A stretch of DNA of 64,000 nt from positions 434,001-498,000 of the forward strand of contig NZ_JAUTWQ010000001.1 in the NCBI RefSeq assembly GCF_046719735.1, given 5' to 3'. A program made the translations under genes and the position numbers. The first letter of the stretch is position 1. Every line of letters begins with the position of its first letter. Below, in pieces: positions 51,496 to 60,368 of the stretch. Below the pieces are notes generated by a model. That model saw only the letters and a list, made by a program, of their open reading frames with translations, was not told the DNA's origin and searched no databases. This stretch comes from Halobacillus_B rhizosphaerae. GTDB taxonomy: Bacteria > Bacillota > Bacilli > Bacillales > Halobacillaceae.

Positions 51496-52073
51496 TCTGG
51501 GTATTTCTCGCTGTTAGCGGGATTGTTTATGCCGGCTTCAATGGCACGATGAGCGAAGTGAACCTAGCTATTTTTAAAACACTGGATGACAGCGTTATGA
51601 TTACACTCAGTTTAATGGGAGTGCTTGTCTTCTGGCTGGGTCTGATGAAAATTGCAGAAGAAGCGGGTCTGTTAGAAGGACTGGCAAGACTCTTTCGCCC
51701 CTTTGTAAGGAAGATATTTCCGGATATTCCAAAAGATGATCCGGCGCTCGGCTATATTCTCTCCAATATGACCGCAAACATATTTGGACTTGGCAACGCC
51801 GCAACTCCCATGGGTCTTAAGGCCATGAAAGAATTGAAAAGATTGTCAAACTCAGATCAGGCAAGTAGATCAATGATCACTTTTCTAGCTATTAATACGT
51901 CATCCCTTACACTAATTCCTACGACTGTAATTGCAATTAGGATGAAGTACGGCTCACATGATCCCACCAGTATAGTAGGGGCGACTATTATTGCCACCAT
52001 TATTTCTACAGCAGCCGCTTTAATTATAGATCGGTATTTTTATTATCGCAGAAACCGAGCGATGAGATTATGA
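51483..52073 (+). CDS. spmA: Spore maturation protein A
   Basis: A 196-residue membrane protein with gate-type nucleoside-transporter-like helices. The family sequences are NLIWVFLAVSGIVYAGFNG, DDPALGYILSNMTANIFGLGNAATPMG and INTSSLTLIPTTVIAIR. With SpmB it contributes to spore core dehydration. The GTG at 51483 lies inside the end of dacB, with GGGGGTG upstream. Its stop overlaps the spmB start (ATGA). The transported compound is unknown. Confidence 0.95.
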   Translation: MVNLIWVFLAVSGIVYAGFNGTMSEVNLAIFKTLDDSVMITLSLMGVLVFWLGLMKIAEEAGLLEGLARLFRPFVRKIFPDIPKDDPALGYILSNMTANIFGLGNAATPMGLKAMKELKRLSNSDQASRSMITFLAINTSSLTLIPTTVIAIRMKYGSHDPTSIVGATIIATIISTAAALIIDRYFYYRRNRAMRL

Positions 52074-52585
52074 TTAGTGTTTGGTTAATCCCTGGGGTAA
52101 TTCTGCTCGTGCTCGTAACCGCTACCTTGAAAAGAGTTCCGGCTTATGAGGTGTTTGTTGAAGGGAGTAAAGAAGGAATTCAAATCGCTATTTCCCTCTT
52201 ACCTTTTTTACTAGGAATGATGGTTTCTATCGCAATCTTTCAAGCTTCTGGCGCCATGAATGCTGTTCTGCAAATGATTGAACCGGTTACTGGTCTGTTT
52301 GGATTTCCAAAGGAAGTTCTTCCTCTTGCGCTTATCCGGCCAATCTCTGGAACTGCAGCGCTGAGCATGACTACAGAGATTATCCGAACTTTTGGCCCCG
52401 ACTCCTTTATTGGTCAATTGGCCTCAACCATGCAAGGAAGTACGGATACAACGCTGTATATCATTACTGTTTATTTTGGTGCAGTAGGAATTAAAAGAAT
52501 GGGAGATGCTTTAAAGGTTGGACTATTAGCAGATTTAGCTGGTATAATAGCTTCAGTAATTATTGTTACGATTCTATTTGGATAA
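52070..52585 (+). CDS. spmB: Spore maturation protein B
   Basis: A 171-residue membrane protein related to SpmA. It has VYEVFVEGSKEG-like sequence (AYEVFVEGSKEGIQIAI), LPFLLGMMVSIAIFQASGAM, LALIRPISGTAALSMTTEII and GSTDTTLYIITVYFGAVGI. It works with SpmA in spore dehydration. It overlaps spmA by 4 bases. No classical terminator follows; a structured element lies 57 bases on, before rluB. Confidence 0.95.
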   Translation: MISVWLIPGVILLVLVTATLKRVPAYEVFVEGSKEGIQIAISLLPFLLGMMVSIAIFQASGAMNAVLQMIEPVTGLFGFPKEVLPLALIRPISGTAALSMTTEIIRTFGPDSFIGQLASTMQGSTDTTLYIITVYFGAVGIKRMGDALKVGLLADLAGIIASVIIVTILFG

Positions 52586-52641
52586 TTAAAGAAGCTTTTG
52601 TTTAATACCTGGCTGAACGTGTATAATGTATAAGAGCTTAC

Positions 52642-52672
52642 GAGCCGCGCTGAGTTCATCTTAGCGTGGCTT
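52642..52672 (+). other. Stable hairpin in the rluB leader, function unclear
   Basis: GAGCCGCGCTGAG (52643 on) pairs with CTTAGCGTGGCTT through mainly G-C and G-T pairs around a short loop. No T-run follows, so it is not a normal terminator. A TATAAT lies 15 bases before it, so it could be at the 5' end of the rluB transcript. Confidence 0.35.
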
Positions 52673-52724
52673 CATGCTGTGCAGCCGATAGAATAGAGAA
52701 CTTAGAAAGCAGGTGACTTGCCCT

Positions 52725-53462
52725 ATGGCAGAATTAGAAAGATTACAGAAGGTTATTGCCCATGCTGGAGTTGCATCCAGGAGAAAAGCAGAGAAATTAA
52801 TTGTTGATGGGAAAGTGAAAGTGAATGGAGAAGTCGTTAAGGAATTAGGCACGAAAGTATCTTCCAATGATGATGTGGAAGTGGAAGGGGTCCCATTAGT
52901 TAAGGAAGCACCTGTCTACTATTTACTTTATAAACCGCGGGGAGTAATCTCGAGTGTAAAGGATGAGAAAAATAGAAAAGTAGTGACCGACTACTTACCT
53001 GAAGTTAAAGAAAGAATTTTTCCAATCGGCCGGTTAGATTACGATACTTCTGGTATTCTGCTTATGACTAATGATGGAGAATTTGCCAATTTGCTTATGC
53101 ACCCAAAGCATGAGGTGGACAAGCTCTATGTAGTGAAAACTAAAGGCATTCCAACAAAAGAACAGATTCAGCAGTTAAAACAAGGAGTAAAAGTAGATGG
53201 TGAGTCTTTGAAAGCTGTTCATGCGAAGATTATGTCCACTGATGGCAAGAAAAATACAGCCATTGTTCAAATTACTCTTCATGAAGGTAAAAACCGGCAA
53301 ATACGCCGGATGTTCGATTCATTAGGCATTCCCGTAGATAAACTTAAGCGTGAGAAATACGGTTCTTTAGATTTGAAAGGGATGAATGCAGGGGACTCCC
53401 GTCCATTAAAACCCCATGAAGTAAAACTGCTTCGCGAGCAGGCGGAGAAAAATGTTAAATAA
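52725..53462 (+). CDS. rluB: 23S rRNA pseudouridine synthase RluB-like (YpuL)
   Basis: A 245-residue RsuA-family synthase. The N-terminal S4 domain is LQKVIAHAGVASRRKAEKLIVDGKVKVNG. The catalytic Asp is in GRLDYDTSGILLMTNDG, with YLLYKPRG and HEGKNRQIRRMF completing the site. It converts a uridine in domain V of 23S rRNA. I use the ATG at 52725, 8 bases after AGGTGA; a GTG at 52713 lacks a site. It precedes resA by 54 bases with a probable promoter between. Confidence 0.93.
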   Translation: MAELERLQKVIAHAGVASRRKAEKLIVDGKVKVNGEVVKELGTKVSSNDDVEVEGVPLVKEAPVYYLLYKPRGVISSVKDEKNRKVVTDYLPEVKERIFPIGRLDYDTSGILLMTNDGEFANLLMHPKHEVDKLYVVKTKGIPTKEQIQQLKQGVKVDGESLKAVHAKIMSTDGKKNTAIVQITLHEGKNRQIRRMFDSLGIPVDKLKREKYGSLDLKGMNAGDSRPLKPHEVKLLREQAEKNVK

Positions 53463-53516
53463 TGTTCAAATTTTCAGTTTCCAATCAATGTTATAATGAC
53501 TTGGGAGTGAACTTTT

Positions 53517-54071
53517 ATGAAAGAGACTACGCTAAAGAAAAAACGAAAACGCTTAATTTTTCGTTCCGTATTGCTTACAGTGATGGCGGGCTTAGTTGTT
53601 TTTGCGTTGTTATCCAGCCATAAACAAGATAAAGAAGTTATCGCAAAAGGTGAAAAAGCGCCGGACTTTATGCTTAAGGAATTTGGCAGTGATGGTAAGT
53701 CCATTTCTCTCAGTGATCTTAAAGGTAAAGGGGTTATGGTTAATTTCTGGGCAACCTACTGTCCTCCTTGCAAAGAAGAAATGCCGGCGTTCGAGGAGGT
53801 TTACCCTGAATATAAAGCCAAAGGAGTAGAATTTTTGGCGGTGAATCTTGATTCGACAGATTTGGTCGTACAGAAGTTTGTGAATAAATACAACCTCTCT
53901 TTCCCTATTTTAAACGATCAGAAGGGGCAAGTAATGGATTTGTATAACGTAGATAATCTGCCTTCTACTTTGTTTATTAATGAGGACGGGGAGATTGTAG
54001 ATCAGGTTATTGGAGAATTATCTAAGAGTCAGCTAGAGACAAACTTAAATAAAATTACACCTGAGGATTGA
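53517..54071 (+). CDS. resA: Thiol-disulfide oxidoreductase ResA
   Basis: A 184-residue thioredoxin-like protein held to the membrane by one N-terminal helix (residues ~13-32) and facing outward. The active site is Cys82-Pro-Pro-Cys85 in WATYCPPCKEEMP. The segment KAPDFMLKEFGSDGKSISLSDLKGK and the cis-Pro in NLPSTLFI are typical. It reduces apocytochrome c cysteines before heme attachment by ResBC. A TATAAT near 53491 probably begins resABC. The ATG has GGGAGTG upstream. resB follows after 28 bases. Confidence 0.95.
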   Translation: MKETTLKKKRKRLIFRSVLLTVMAGLVVFALLSSHKQDKEVIAKGEKAPDFMLKEFGSDGKSISLSDLKGKGVMVNFWATYCPPCKEEMPAFEEVYPEYKAKGVEFLAVNLDSTDLVVQKFVNKYNLSFPILNDQKGQVMDLYNVDNLPSTLFINEDGEIVDQVIGELSKSQLETNLNKITPED

Positions 54072-54099
54072 GTCTACTTGAAATAGTGAGGTTTTAATT

Positions 54100-55728
54100 A
54101 TGGGCAAAATTACTTGTGAGTGTGGCCATGTCAACGCTGAAGGTACGGTGCTTTGTGAAGCGTGCGGGAAGCCGGTTGAGCATAATCAGCACTTAAATGG
54201 AAATGATGGGGAAAAGCTGTTGAACATGCGTTATGATGGGAGTGCGAGACGGTCTCAAACCTACAATCGGACCATCATTGATAAGGTGTGGAACTTCTTT
54301 TCCTCGGTAAGAGTAGGTGTCTGGCTAATCGTGATAACCTTAATTGCTTCAGCGGTAGGGACGATCTTTCCGCAGCAGATGTACATACCGCCAAACGTGG
54401 ACCCTGCAACTCACTACGCTGATCAATATGGCATACTAGGAAAAATTTATTACCAATTAGGTTTTCATAATCTCTACAGTTCCTGGTGGTACATGATTCT
54501 TCTTGCAATGATCGGAATTTCAATTATCATTGCCAGCATTGACCGCTTTGTACCGCTTTATAAAACACTAAAACTCCAAAGACCAGTCCGTCACGAATTA
54601 TTTATGAAGAAACAGCGAGTGTACGGACAAACGGAAGACACGAACGTGGATGTGGAGTTGTTTAAAAAGAATTTAAAGAAACAAAGATTTAAAATTAAGG
54701 AAGAGAATGGGCATATTCTAGCTGAAAAGAACCGTTTTGCTCGCTGGGGTCCATATGTAAACCATATTGGACTGATTATCTTCTTAATAGGAGCATTGCT
54801 TAGGTTTTTACCGTCGATGTATACGGATGACTTCGTTTGGGTTCGTGAAGGCGAAACAGCCGTAATCAATGGGACTCATGGAAAATATTATATTAAAAAC
54901 AAGGATTTTATTTTAGAAACGTATGATAAGGATAAGGATACTCGATTTCAGCAGGCGCTAATAGAAAATAAAACACAAGTTCCGAAGAAATTCCAAACGA
55001 ATGCGGTCATTTATAAACGAACCGATCCAATCGTGGTGGGAAAAGAGCCCGAGCTTGAGAAGATTAAGGATACGAAAGCAGAAGTTAACCACCCCATCAA
55101 GTTTGATGGGTATGCATTATATCAAACTAGTTATCAATTGAATGAATTTAAAGATATTACGTTGAAAGTTCACAGTAAAAATGATGAAGATAAAGAGTTC
55201 GGTCAGTTTACGGTTGATTTAAGCGATCCGAAATCTGAGTATAAATTGGATAGTGGATTTAAGGTGGCTATTGACCAATATTTCCCAGAGTATAAAATGG
55301 AAGATGGAGCTCCTGTGAGCGTGTCTAAATACCCGAAAAATCCCGCGTTCGTGTTTAAGGTGTATCCTCCTGGAAAGTCAGATCCAGAAGTCAGTTTTAT
55401 CGGAATCGGTGCAAATATTGACCCAACCAATGATAATGACTATAAACTGGGTTTAGTGAATTTTGATATGAGAGATGTGACTGGCCTGACGGTTAAAAAA
55501 GATTATACTCTTCCTTTTCTAGGTCTGGGAGGATTAATATTTATGATAGGGGTCATCATGGGAATGTACTGGAACCACCGTCGTATTTGGCTGCAGCCAA
55601 AAGATAATGGGGTTTGGATTGCTGGACACACAAACAAGAATTGGTTTGCTCTTCGTCGTGAAATCAGTAAATCGATCGATGGTACACGAATAAATGAGCC
55701 AAAAGATCAACAGGAAATGCAAACCTAG
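54100..55728 (+). CDS. resB: Cytochrome c biogenesis protein ResB
   Basis: A 542-residue membrane protein of the Ccs1/ResB family, matching the B. subtilis length. It starts with a zinc-ribbon-like CECGHVNAEGTVLCEACG. Three TM helices follow before residue ~240 (VGVWLIVITLIASAVGT, WYMILLAMIGISIIIASI, NHIGLIIFLIGALLRF). A large extracellular domain and a last TM helix (FLGLGGLIFMIGVIMG) come after. With ResC it exports heme and attaches it to cytochrome c. It is the second gene of resABC. Confidence 0.95.
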   Translation: MGKITCECGHVNAEGTVLCEACGKPVEHNQHLNGNDGEKLLNMRYDGSARRSQTYNRTIIDKVWNFFSSVRVGVWLIVITLIASAVGTIFPQQMYIPPNVDPATHYADQYGILGKIYYQLGFHNLYSSWWYMILLAMIGISIIIASIDRFVPLYKTLKLQRPVRHELFMKKQRVYGQTEDTNVDVELFKKNLKKQRFKIKEENGHILAEKNRFARWGPYVNHIGLIIFLIGALLRFLPSMYTDDFVWVREGETAVINGTHGKYYIKNKDFILETYDKDKDTRFQQALIENKTQVPKKFQTNAVIYKRTDPIVVGKEPELEKIKDTKAEVNHPIKFDGYALYQTSYQLNEFKDITLKVHSKNDEDKEFGQFTVDLSDPKSEYKLDSGFKVAIDQYFPEYKMEDGAPVSVSKYPKNPAFVFKVYPPGKSDPEVSFIGIGANIDPTNDNDYKLGLVNFDMRDVTGLTVKKDYTLPFLGLGGLIFMIGVIMGMYWNHRRIWLQPKDNGVWIAGHTNKNWFALRREISKSIDGTRINEPKDQQEMQT

Positions 55729-55754
55729 CTGTAAGTCTAGTAAGGAGGATGAAT

Positions 55755-56942
55755 ATGGGAGATTTAAGTGCTATAAGCAGCAACCTACTGTTTGCTGCAT
55801 TTATCATCTATCTAATTTCGATTTTTTTCTTTGCGGCGACTATTCGTGATAAGAAAAAAGGAAACAGCAGAACGATCGGCAACATAGCTATTTCAATTAC
55901 AATTCTTGGACTTCTGACTCAGATCGGCTACTTTATTACAAGGTGGATTGCCAGTCAGCATGCTCCCGTAAGTAATTTGTTTGAATTCACTACCTTTTTT
56001 GGAATGATGCTGGTAGTTGCATTTGTGATTATCTATTTTATTTATCGACTGAATATTTTAGGACTTTTTGCTATGCCGGTCGCCTTGCTTGTCATTGCTT
56101 TTGCAAGTATGTTTCCAACCGAAGTTTCACCGCTAGTTCCATCCTTACAGTCTTACTGGCTGTACATACATGTAACCACCGCTGCAACTGGTCAAGCTAT
56201 TTTGTCCGTAAGTTTTGCAGCAGGACTGATCTTCTTAATTCGCCAGATCGATCAGTCTAAACGCTCCAAGCAGACCTTTTGGCTGGAATTCGTTATGTTT
56301 ATGATTTGTTCTACCTTAGGTTTTATTATTGTATCGAGCACCTTTCATGGGATGAATTACGAATCCGTATTCAAAGCGCCCGTGGAAGGTCAAATGACAG
56401 AAATCTCTTATGAAATTCCTGCTATTGCAGGACCAACTGACAGTGAACAAGTAACGAAGGCGTCCATGTCACCGATGTTTGATATTCCTTCCTGGATGCG
56501 GGGAAGGGATGCTGCCAAAAAGTTTAATACCGTGCTTTGGTCCGTACTGGCAGGCATAGTCTTATATATTCTGGCACGCCTTATTTTACGAAAAAGAATA
56601 GCAGCTGCTATTCAGCCTCTTTTACGAAAGGTTAATCCAGAGCTAGTGGATGAAGTAGCTTATCGTTCGGTGGCGATCGGATTTCCTGTCTTTACGCTAG
56701 GAGCTATCATATTTGCGATGATATGGGCACAGCAAGCCTGGGACCGTTTCTGGGGATGGGATCCTAAAGAAGTGTGGGCATTAATAACCTTCTTTTTCTA
56801 TGCGGCCTATCTTCACTTACGATTGTCGCGCGGCTGGCAGGGGACTAAATCTGCCTGGCTTGCCGTAGGCGGTTTTGCGATAATAATGTTTAATTTAATC
56901 GCTGTTAATTTAATTATTGCAGGATTGCATTCTTATGCATAA
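55755..56942 (+). CDS. resC: Cytochrome c biogenesis protein ResC (CcsB)
   Basis: A 395-residue heme-handling membrane protein with about eight TM segments. The tryptophan-rich WWD-type motif is WDRFWGWDPKEVWALITFF, and flanking His residues (YIHVTTAATG, SSTFHGMNY, YAAYLHLRLSRGW) are expected heme ligands. With ResB it forms the system II cytochrome c synthase. The ATG at 55755 has GGAGG 6 bases upstream; an ATG at 55749 directly abuts that site. It ends the resABC cluster, 100 bases before resD. Confidence 0.95.
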   Translation: MGDLSAISSNLLFAAFIIYLISIFFFAATIRDKKKGNSRTIGNIAISITILGLLTQIGYFITRWIASQHAPVSNLFEFTTFFGMMLVVAFVIIYFIYRLNILGLFAMPVALLVIAFASMFPTEVSPLVPSLQSYWLYIHVTTAATGQAILSVSFAAGLIFLIRQIDQSKRSKQTFWLEFVMFMICSTLGFIIVSSTFHGMNYESVFKAPVEGQMTEISYEIPAIAGPTDSEQVTKASMSPMFDIPSWMRGRDAAKKFNTVLWSVLAGIVLYILARLILRKRIAAAIQPLLRKVNPELVDEVAYRSVAIGFPVFTLGAIIFAMIWAQQAWDRFWGWDPKEVWALITFFFYAAYLHLRLSRGWQGTKSAWLAVGGFAIIMFNLIAVNLIIAGLHSYA

Positions 56943-57042
56943 GAAAATGGATGGCAGGAAGGGGTAACTCCCGGCCTGCCCATTTGTATATCTACCTGAA
57001 AATGATAGATCAAACGGAGTCAATAGTTTGGAGGGAGAGAAA

Positions 57043-57759
57043 ATGGATAAACAAGCACGCATTTTAGTCGTCGATGATGAAGAGAGAATCCGGCGCTTGA
57101 TTCGAATGTATTTGGAGAGAGAAGAGTATGAAGTGGAAGAAGCAGAAGATGGAGATGCTGCTCTGCAGAAAGCTGTTCAGGAAGATTACGATTTAATCGT
57201 TCTTGACTTAATGCTTCCTGGGAAGGATGGGATTGAAGTTTGTAAAGCTTTACGAGAAACTAAAGCGACTCCTGTGATCATGCTTACAGCGAAAGGGGAA
57301 GAATCAAACCGGGTGCAGGGGTTTGAAGTGGGTACAGATGATTACATCGTAAAGCCATTTAGTCCAAGAGAAGTGGTTCTTCGGGTTAAAGCCTTATTAA
57401 GGAGGTCATCTTCCACTAAATTCCTAGAAACTAGTACAGCTGCAAAGAACGTACTTGTGTTTCCTCATATGACGATTGATAATGATGCTCACCGTATTAC
57501 TGCAGATGGTCACGAGGTTGCATTAACCCCTAAGGAATATGAATTGCTGAATTACATGGCTCAATCCCCTGATAAAGTATTTGACCGTGCTCAGCTTCTG
57601 AAAGAGGTATGGCAATATGAATTTTTTGGTGATTTGCGCACAGTAGATACTCATGTGAAAAGGTTAAGGGAAAAACTAAGTAAAGTCTCTGCCAGCGCAG
57701 CAGGGATGATTGTCACTGTTTGGGGTGTAGGTTACAAATTTGAGGTGAATGGGGACTGA
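57043..57759 (+). CDS. resD: Response regulator ResD
   Basis: A 238-residue OmpR-type regulator. The receiver has the acidic pair Asp11/Asp12, the phosphorylated Asp55 in LIVLDLMLPGKDG and the Lys in VKPFSPREV. The winged-helix domain contains LTPKEYELLNYMAQ and DLRTVDTHVKRLREKL. It activates anaerobic respiration and cytochrome genes when oxygen falls. I start it at ATG 57043, ~6 bases after GGAGGGA. Its stop overlaps the resE start by one base (TGATG). Target sites are not obvious in the resA upstream region by eye. Confidence 0.95.
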   Translation: MDKQARILVVDDEERIRRLIRMYLEREEYEVEEAEDGDAALQKAVQEDYDLIVLDLMLPGKDGIEVCKALRETKATPVIMLTAKGEESNRVQGFEVGTDDYIVKPFSPREVVLRVKALLRRSSSTKFLETSTAAKNVLVFPHMTIDNDAHRITADGHEVALTPKEYELLNYMAQSPDKVFDRAQLLKEVWQYEFFGDLRTVDTHVKRLREKLSKVSASAAGMIVTVWGVGYKFEVNGD

Positions 57760-59537
57760 TGTTCTGGCGGAGCGTAGTCGGAAAACTGTGGTTTACGATT
57801 CTTTTCTTAGTTTGCTTCGTCTTATTTATCCTTACCATTCTGCTGTTAAAGTTCTTTGAAAATTATCACGTGATTGAAGCTGAGAAAGCATTGCTTCAGA
57901 CCGCTTCTAAAGTCTCTGAAGTGGTAGATCAGTATAATGATCGGGATCTGGTTCTTTCCACGACAAATCTAGTGAAGGACCCTACTAGCCGGGTGGTTAT
58001 TGCTTTTTCTAAGGACGATGCATTAGTGGCTGACAGTGATTCAGACCAATTGCCAAAACTTAAGAAAAATTGGTCATTAACGGATCAAGACCTTTCCAAA
58101 GTAATGGATAATGGAGAAGATCTAAAGAAAATTTCCAATATGGATGATTCGCAGTCAGGAGTCATGATCGTAGGTACTCAACTGGAAAACAAAAAAGGCG
58201 CTGTATTCGTGTATCAATCGCTCGTTACGGTTGAGGAAACGTCTCAGCATACGACCAAAATCATTTTCCTAGGGGCAGGAATAGCGATTATATTAACAAC
58301 TATTTTTGCTTTTTTCTTGTCTACTCGAATTACTTCCCCGCTCATAAAAATGCGGGAGGGGGCATTAGAGCTTGCCCGGGGAGAGTTTAATACAAAAATC
58401 CCCATTGTTACTCACGATGAAATTGGTGAACTGGCCATGGCGTTTAATAGAATGGGCAGACAACTTAAATACCACATTAACGCCCTAAGTCAGGAAAAAG
58501 AACAGTTATCAGGGATATTAAGGTCCATGGCAGATGGAGTTATTACAATTAACCGTAAAGGAAAAATATTAATAACCAATCCACCTGCAGATCAATATTT
58601 AGATGCCTCTACTTTTGATAGTGAAAGCGTTGACTCTGACGAACCAGCATTTAAGCTTCCCGCTCCCATCAATGAACTGTTTAGCAAAGTCATTGAAAAC
58701 GAAAAAGCTTCCATGACTGAAATTACCGTACAGGGACGAACGTGGGTTATTATTATGACTCCTTTATATGATAATGATTACGTACGTGGGGCTGTAGCGG
58801 TTCTAAGAGACATGACCGATGAACGCCGGTTGGACAAACTCAGAAAAGATTTCATTGCAAATGTATCTCACGAGCTGCGGACGCCAATTTCCATGCTGCA
58901 AGGCTATAGTGAAGCTATTGTAGATGATATTGCAGAAACGAAAGAAGATAAAAATGAATTAGCCAAAATAATTCATGATGAGTCTTTACGTATTGGTCGT
59001 CTGGTTAATGAGCTTCTTGACCTGGCAAGAATGGAAGCGGGACACATCTCACTTTCTGTAGAATCCGTCCAAGTAAAGCCTTACTTGGAGAAAATCGTTC
59101 GTAAATTTCAGGGAGTGGCTCAGGAAAGAGAAGTATTATTAGAATTACAGCCCAACGATTGTCCGGAATGGGTAGACTTTGATCCAGATAGAATTGAACA
59201 AGTCCTGACGAATCTAATTGACAATGCGATCAGGCATACGAATCCAGGCGGGAACGTTCAAGTTATCGTCGAAGCCTCTGACCAAGAATGGGAAGTTGCG
59301 GTTAAGGATTCTGGTTCAGGGATAGACGAGGAAGACTTGCCTTTTGTTTTTGAACGGTTTTATAAAGCCGATAAATCAAGAAAGAGAAATCCTGATCAGA
59401 AGAAAAAGGGCGTGGGACTTGGCTTAGCCATAGCTAAGAATCTTGTGGAAGCTCATGGCGGCACGATTCATGTTCATAGCAAGAGAGAGGAAGGGACCAC
59501 CTTCTTATTTAAACTTCCGATAGACAAGAAAGCATAG
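57759..59537 (+). CDS. resE: Sensor histidine kinase ResE
   Basis: A 592-residue membrane kinase, close to the 589 of B. subtilis. It has TM1 (residues ~8-32), an extracellular sensor loop, and TM2 (~167-188). HAMP follows (TRITSPLIKMREGALELARGEF), then PAS (residues ~245-360), HisKA with the phosphorylated His in NVSHELRTPISMLQGY, and HATPase with NLIDNAIRH, DSGSGI and GVGLGLAIAKNLVEAHGG. It phosphorylates ResD in response to redox or oxygen limitation. Translation is coupled to resD. No terminator is evident between it and the riboswitch that follows. Confidence 0.95.
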   Translation: MFWRSVVGKLWFTILFLVCFVLFILTILLLKFFENYHVIEAEKALLQTASKVSEVVDQYNDRDLVLSTTNLVKDPTSRVVIAFSKDDALVADSDSDQLPKLKKNWSLTDQDLSKVMDNGEDLKKISNMDDSQSGVMIVGTQLENKKGAVFVYQSLVTVEETSQHTTKIIFLGAGIAIILTTIFAFFLSTRITSPLIKMREGALELARGEFNTKIPIVTHDEIGELAMAFNRMGRQLKYHINALSQEKEQLSGILRSMADGVITINRKGKILITNPPADQYLDASTFDSESVDSDEPAFKLPAPINELFSKVIENEKASMTEITVQGRTWVIIMTPLYDNDYVRGAVAVLRDMTDERRLDKLRKDFIANVSHELRTPISMLQGYSEAIVDDIAETKEDKNELAKIIHDESLRIGRLVNELLDLARMEAGHISLSVESVQVKPYLEKIVRKFQGVAQEREVLLELQPNDCPEWVDFDPDRIEQVLTNLIDNAIRHTNPGGNVQVIVEASDQEWEVAVKDSGSGIDEEDLPFVFERFYKADKSRKRNPDQKKKGVGLGLAIAKNLVEAHGGTIHVHSKREEGTTFLFKLPIDKKA

Positions 59538-59589
59538 AAATAGCTTGCTAACATTTTGGTTTTCATGTAATCTAGTTATTAATTGAATG

Positions 59590-59755
59590 TTGGATCAAGG
59601 TGCTCTTTGCAGCTTAATAGGGAATCTGGTTAGAAGCCAGAACTGTCCTCGCAACTGTAATTGCCGACGAACGGGTATTTCCACTGTACGATATGTATGG
59701 GAAGGAGCCTTACTAGGAAGAAGCATGAGTCAGTAGACCTGCCTTGTCCGCCGTT
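59590..59755 (+). promoter_or_regulatory. Adenosylcobalamin (B12) riboswitch
   Basis: The leader contains the ordered hallmarks of the cobalamin class. They are GGTGCTC (59599), TTAATAGGGAATCTGGTT, AGAAGCCAGAACTGTCC, CGCAACTGTAATTG, CCACTGTACG, GGGAAGGAGCC and the B12 box AGTCAGTAGACCTGCC (59729-59744). It sits upstream of a hairpin terminator (59830-59860) and the lipoprotein and S-component genes. With bound cobalamin it should favour termination, so uptake falls when B12 is plentiful. The motif order makes the identification firm; the switching mechanism is inferred. Confidence 0.95.
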
Positions 59756-59829
59756 TCAAAGCTTCGGGGATTGAGCGTTTGAGACAACCGGTCGGATCTG
59801 TAAACTATGATACCAAGCTGGTATGTCTT

Positions 59830-59860
59830 AAGCCTGCCCTAATTAGAGCAGGCTTTTTTT
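59830..59860 (+). terminator. Riboswitch-controlled terminator
   Basis: AGCCTGC (59831-59837) pairs with GCAGGCT (59848-59854), followed by seven T. It lies between the riboswitch and the first coding region, as expected for the expression platform. Confidence 0.88.
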
Positions 59861-59955
59861 GGTTATCAATGACTATCTATGATTTGAATCTGTTGTCCAT
59901 CTATTCTCCTTCTCCAAGTAAAAACATAATGATTCAGCAGAAGGGAAGGAACAGT

Positions 59956-60363
59956 ATGAGAAAGTTTTATGCTTTATTTGCTTCATTACTGGTAGCGTTT
60001 GCCTTGTTAACCGGTTGCCAAAGTCAGAAAGATTCTGAACAAGAAAGTGCTAATGCAAGTCAAGAGGAGAAGCAGGAAGTTAGTGTGCACCTTGCAATTT
60101 CCCAGAATAACGGTGAAAAATCGCTTTCCGACAAGGATTTATCGGTGGAAAAAGGTACGATGTTAATGGAAGCGCTGAAAGAAAATTTTAATGTGAAAGA
60201 AAATGATGGTTACATTACCAGTATTGAAGGTGTAAAAGCTGATGAAAGCAAGAAGCAAGCGTGGATGTATACCATCAATGGAAAAGAAGCAAGTGTCGGT
60301 GCGAACCAATATGAGTTGAAAGAAGGAGACAAAGTCGTATTTGATATGCATAAGTGGGAATGA
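59956..60363 (+). CDS. DUF4430 (transcobalamin-like) lipoprotein
   Basis: A 135-residue lipoprotein. The signal peptide ends in the lipobox LLTGC with Cys21. A Ser/Glu/Gln-rich linker (residues 22-45) follows, then one small domain. Its KGTMLMEALKENFNVKENDGYITSIEG and QAWMYTINGKEA...YELKEGDKVVF are the DUF4430 pattern, a beta-grasp-like domain related to the C-terminal part of transcobalamin and intrinsic factor. Behind an AdoCbl riboswitch and next to an ECF S component, it is probably an extracellular cobalamin-binding protein. That function is inference. The start at 59956 has AAGGGAAGGAAC upstream; the S-component gene starts 5 bases after the stop. Confidence 0.88.
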   Translation: MRKFYALFASLLVAFALLTGCQSQKDSEQESANASQEEKQEVSVHLAISQNNGEKSLSDKDLSVEKGTMLMEALKENFNVKENDGYITSIEGVKADESKKQAWMYTINGKEASVGANQYELKEGDKVVFDMHKWE

Positions 60364-60368
60364 TTTAA

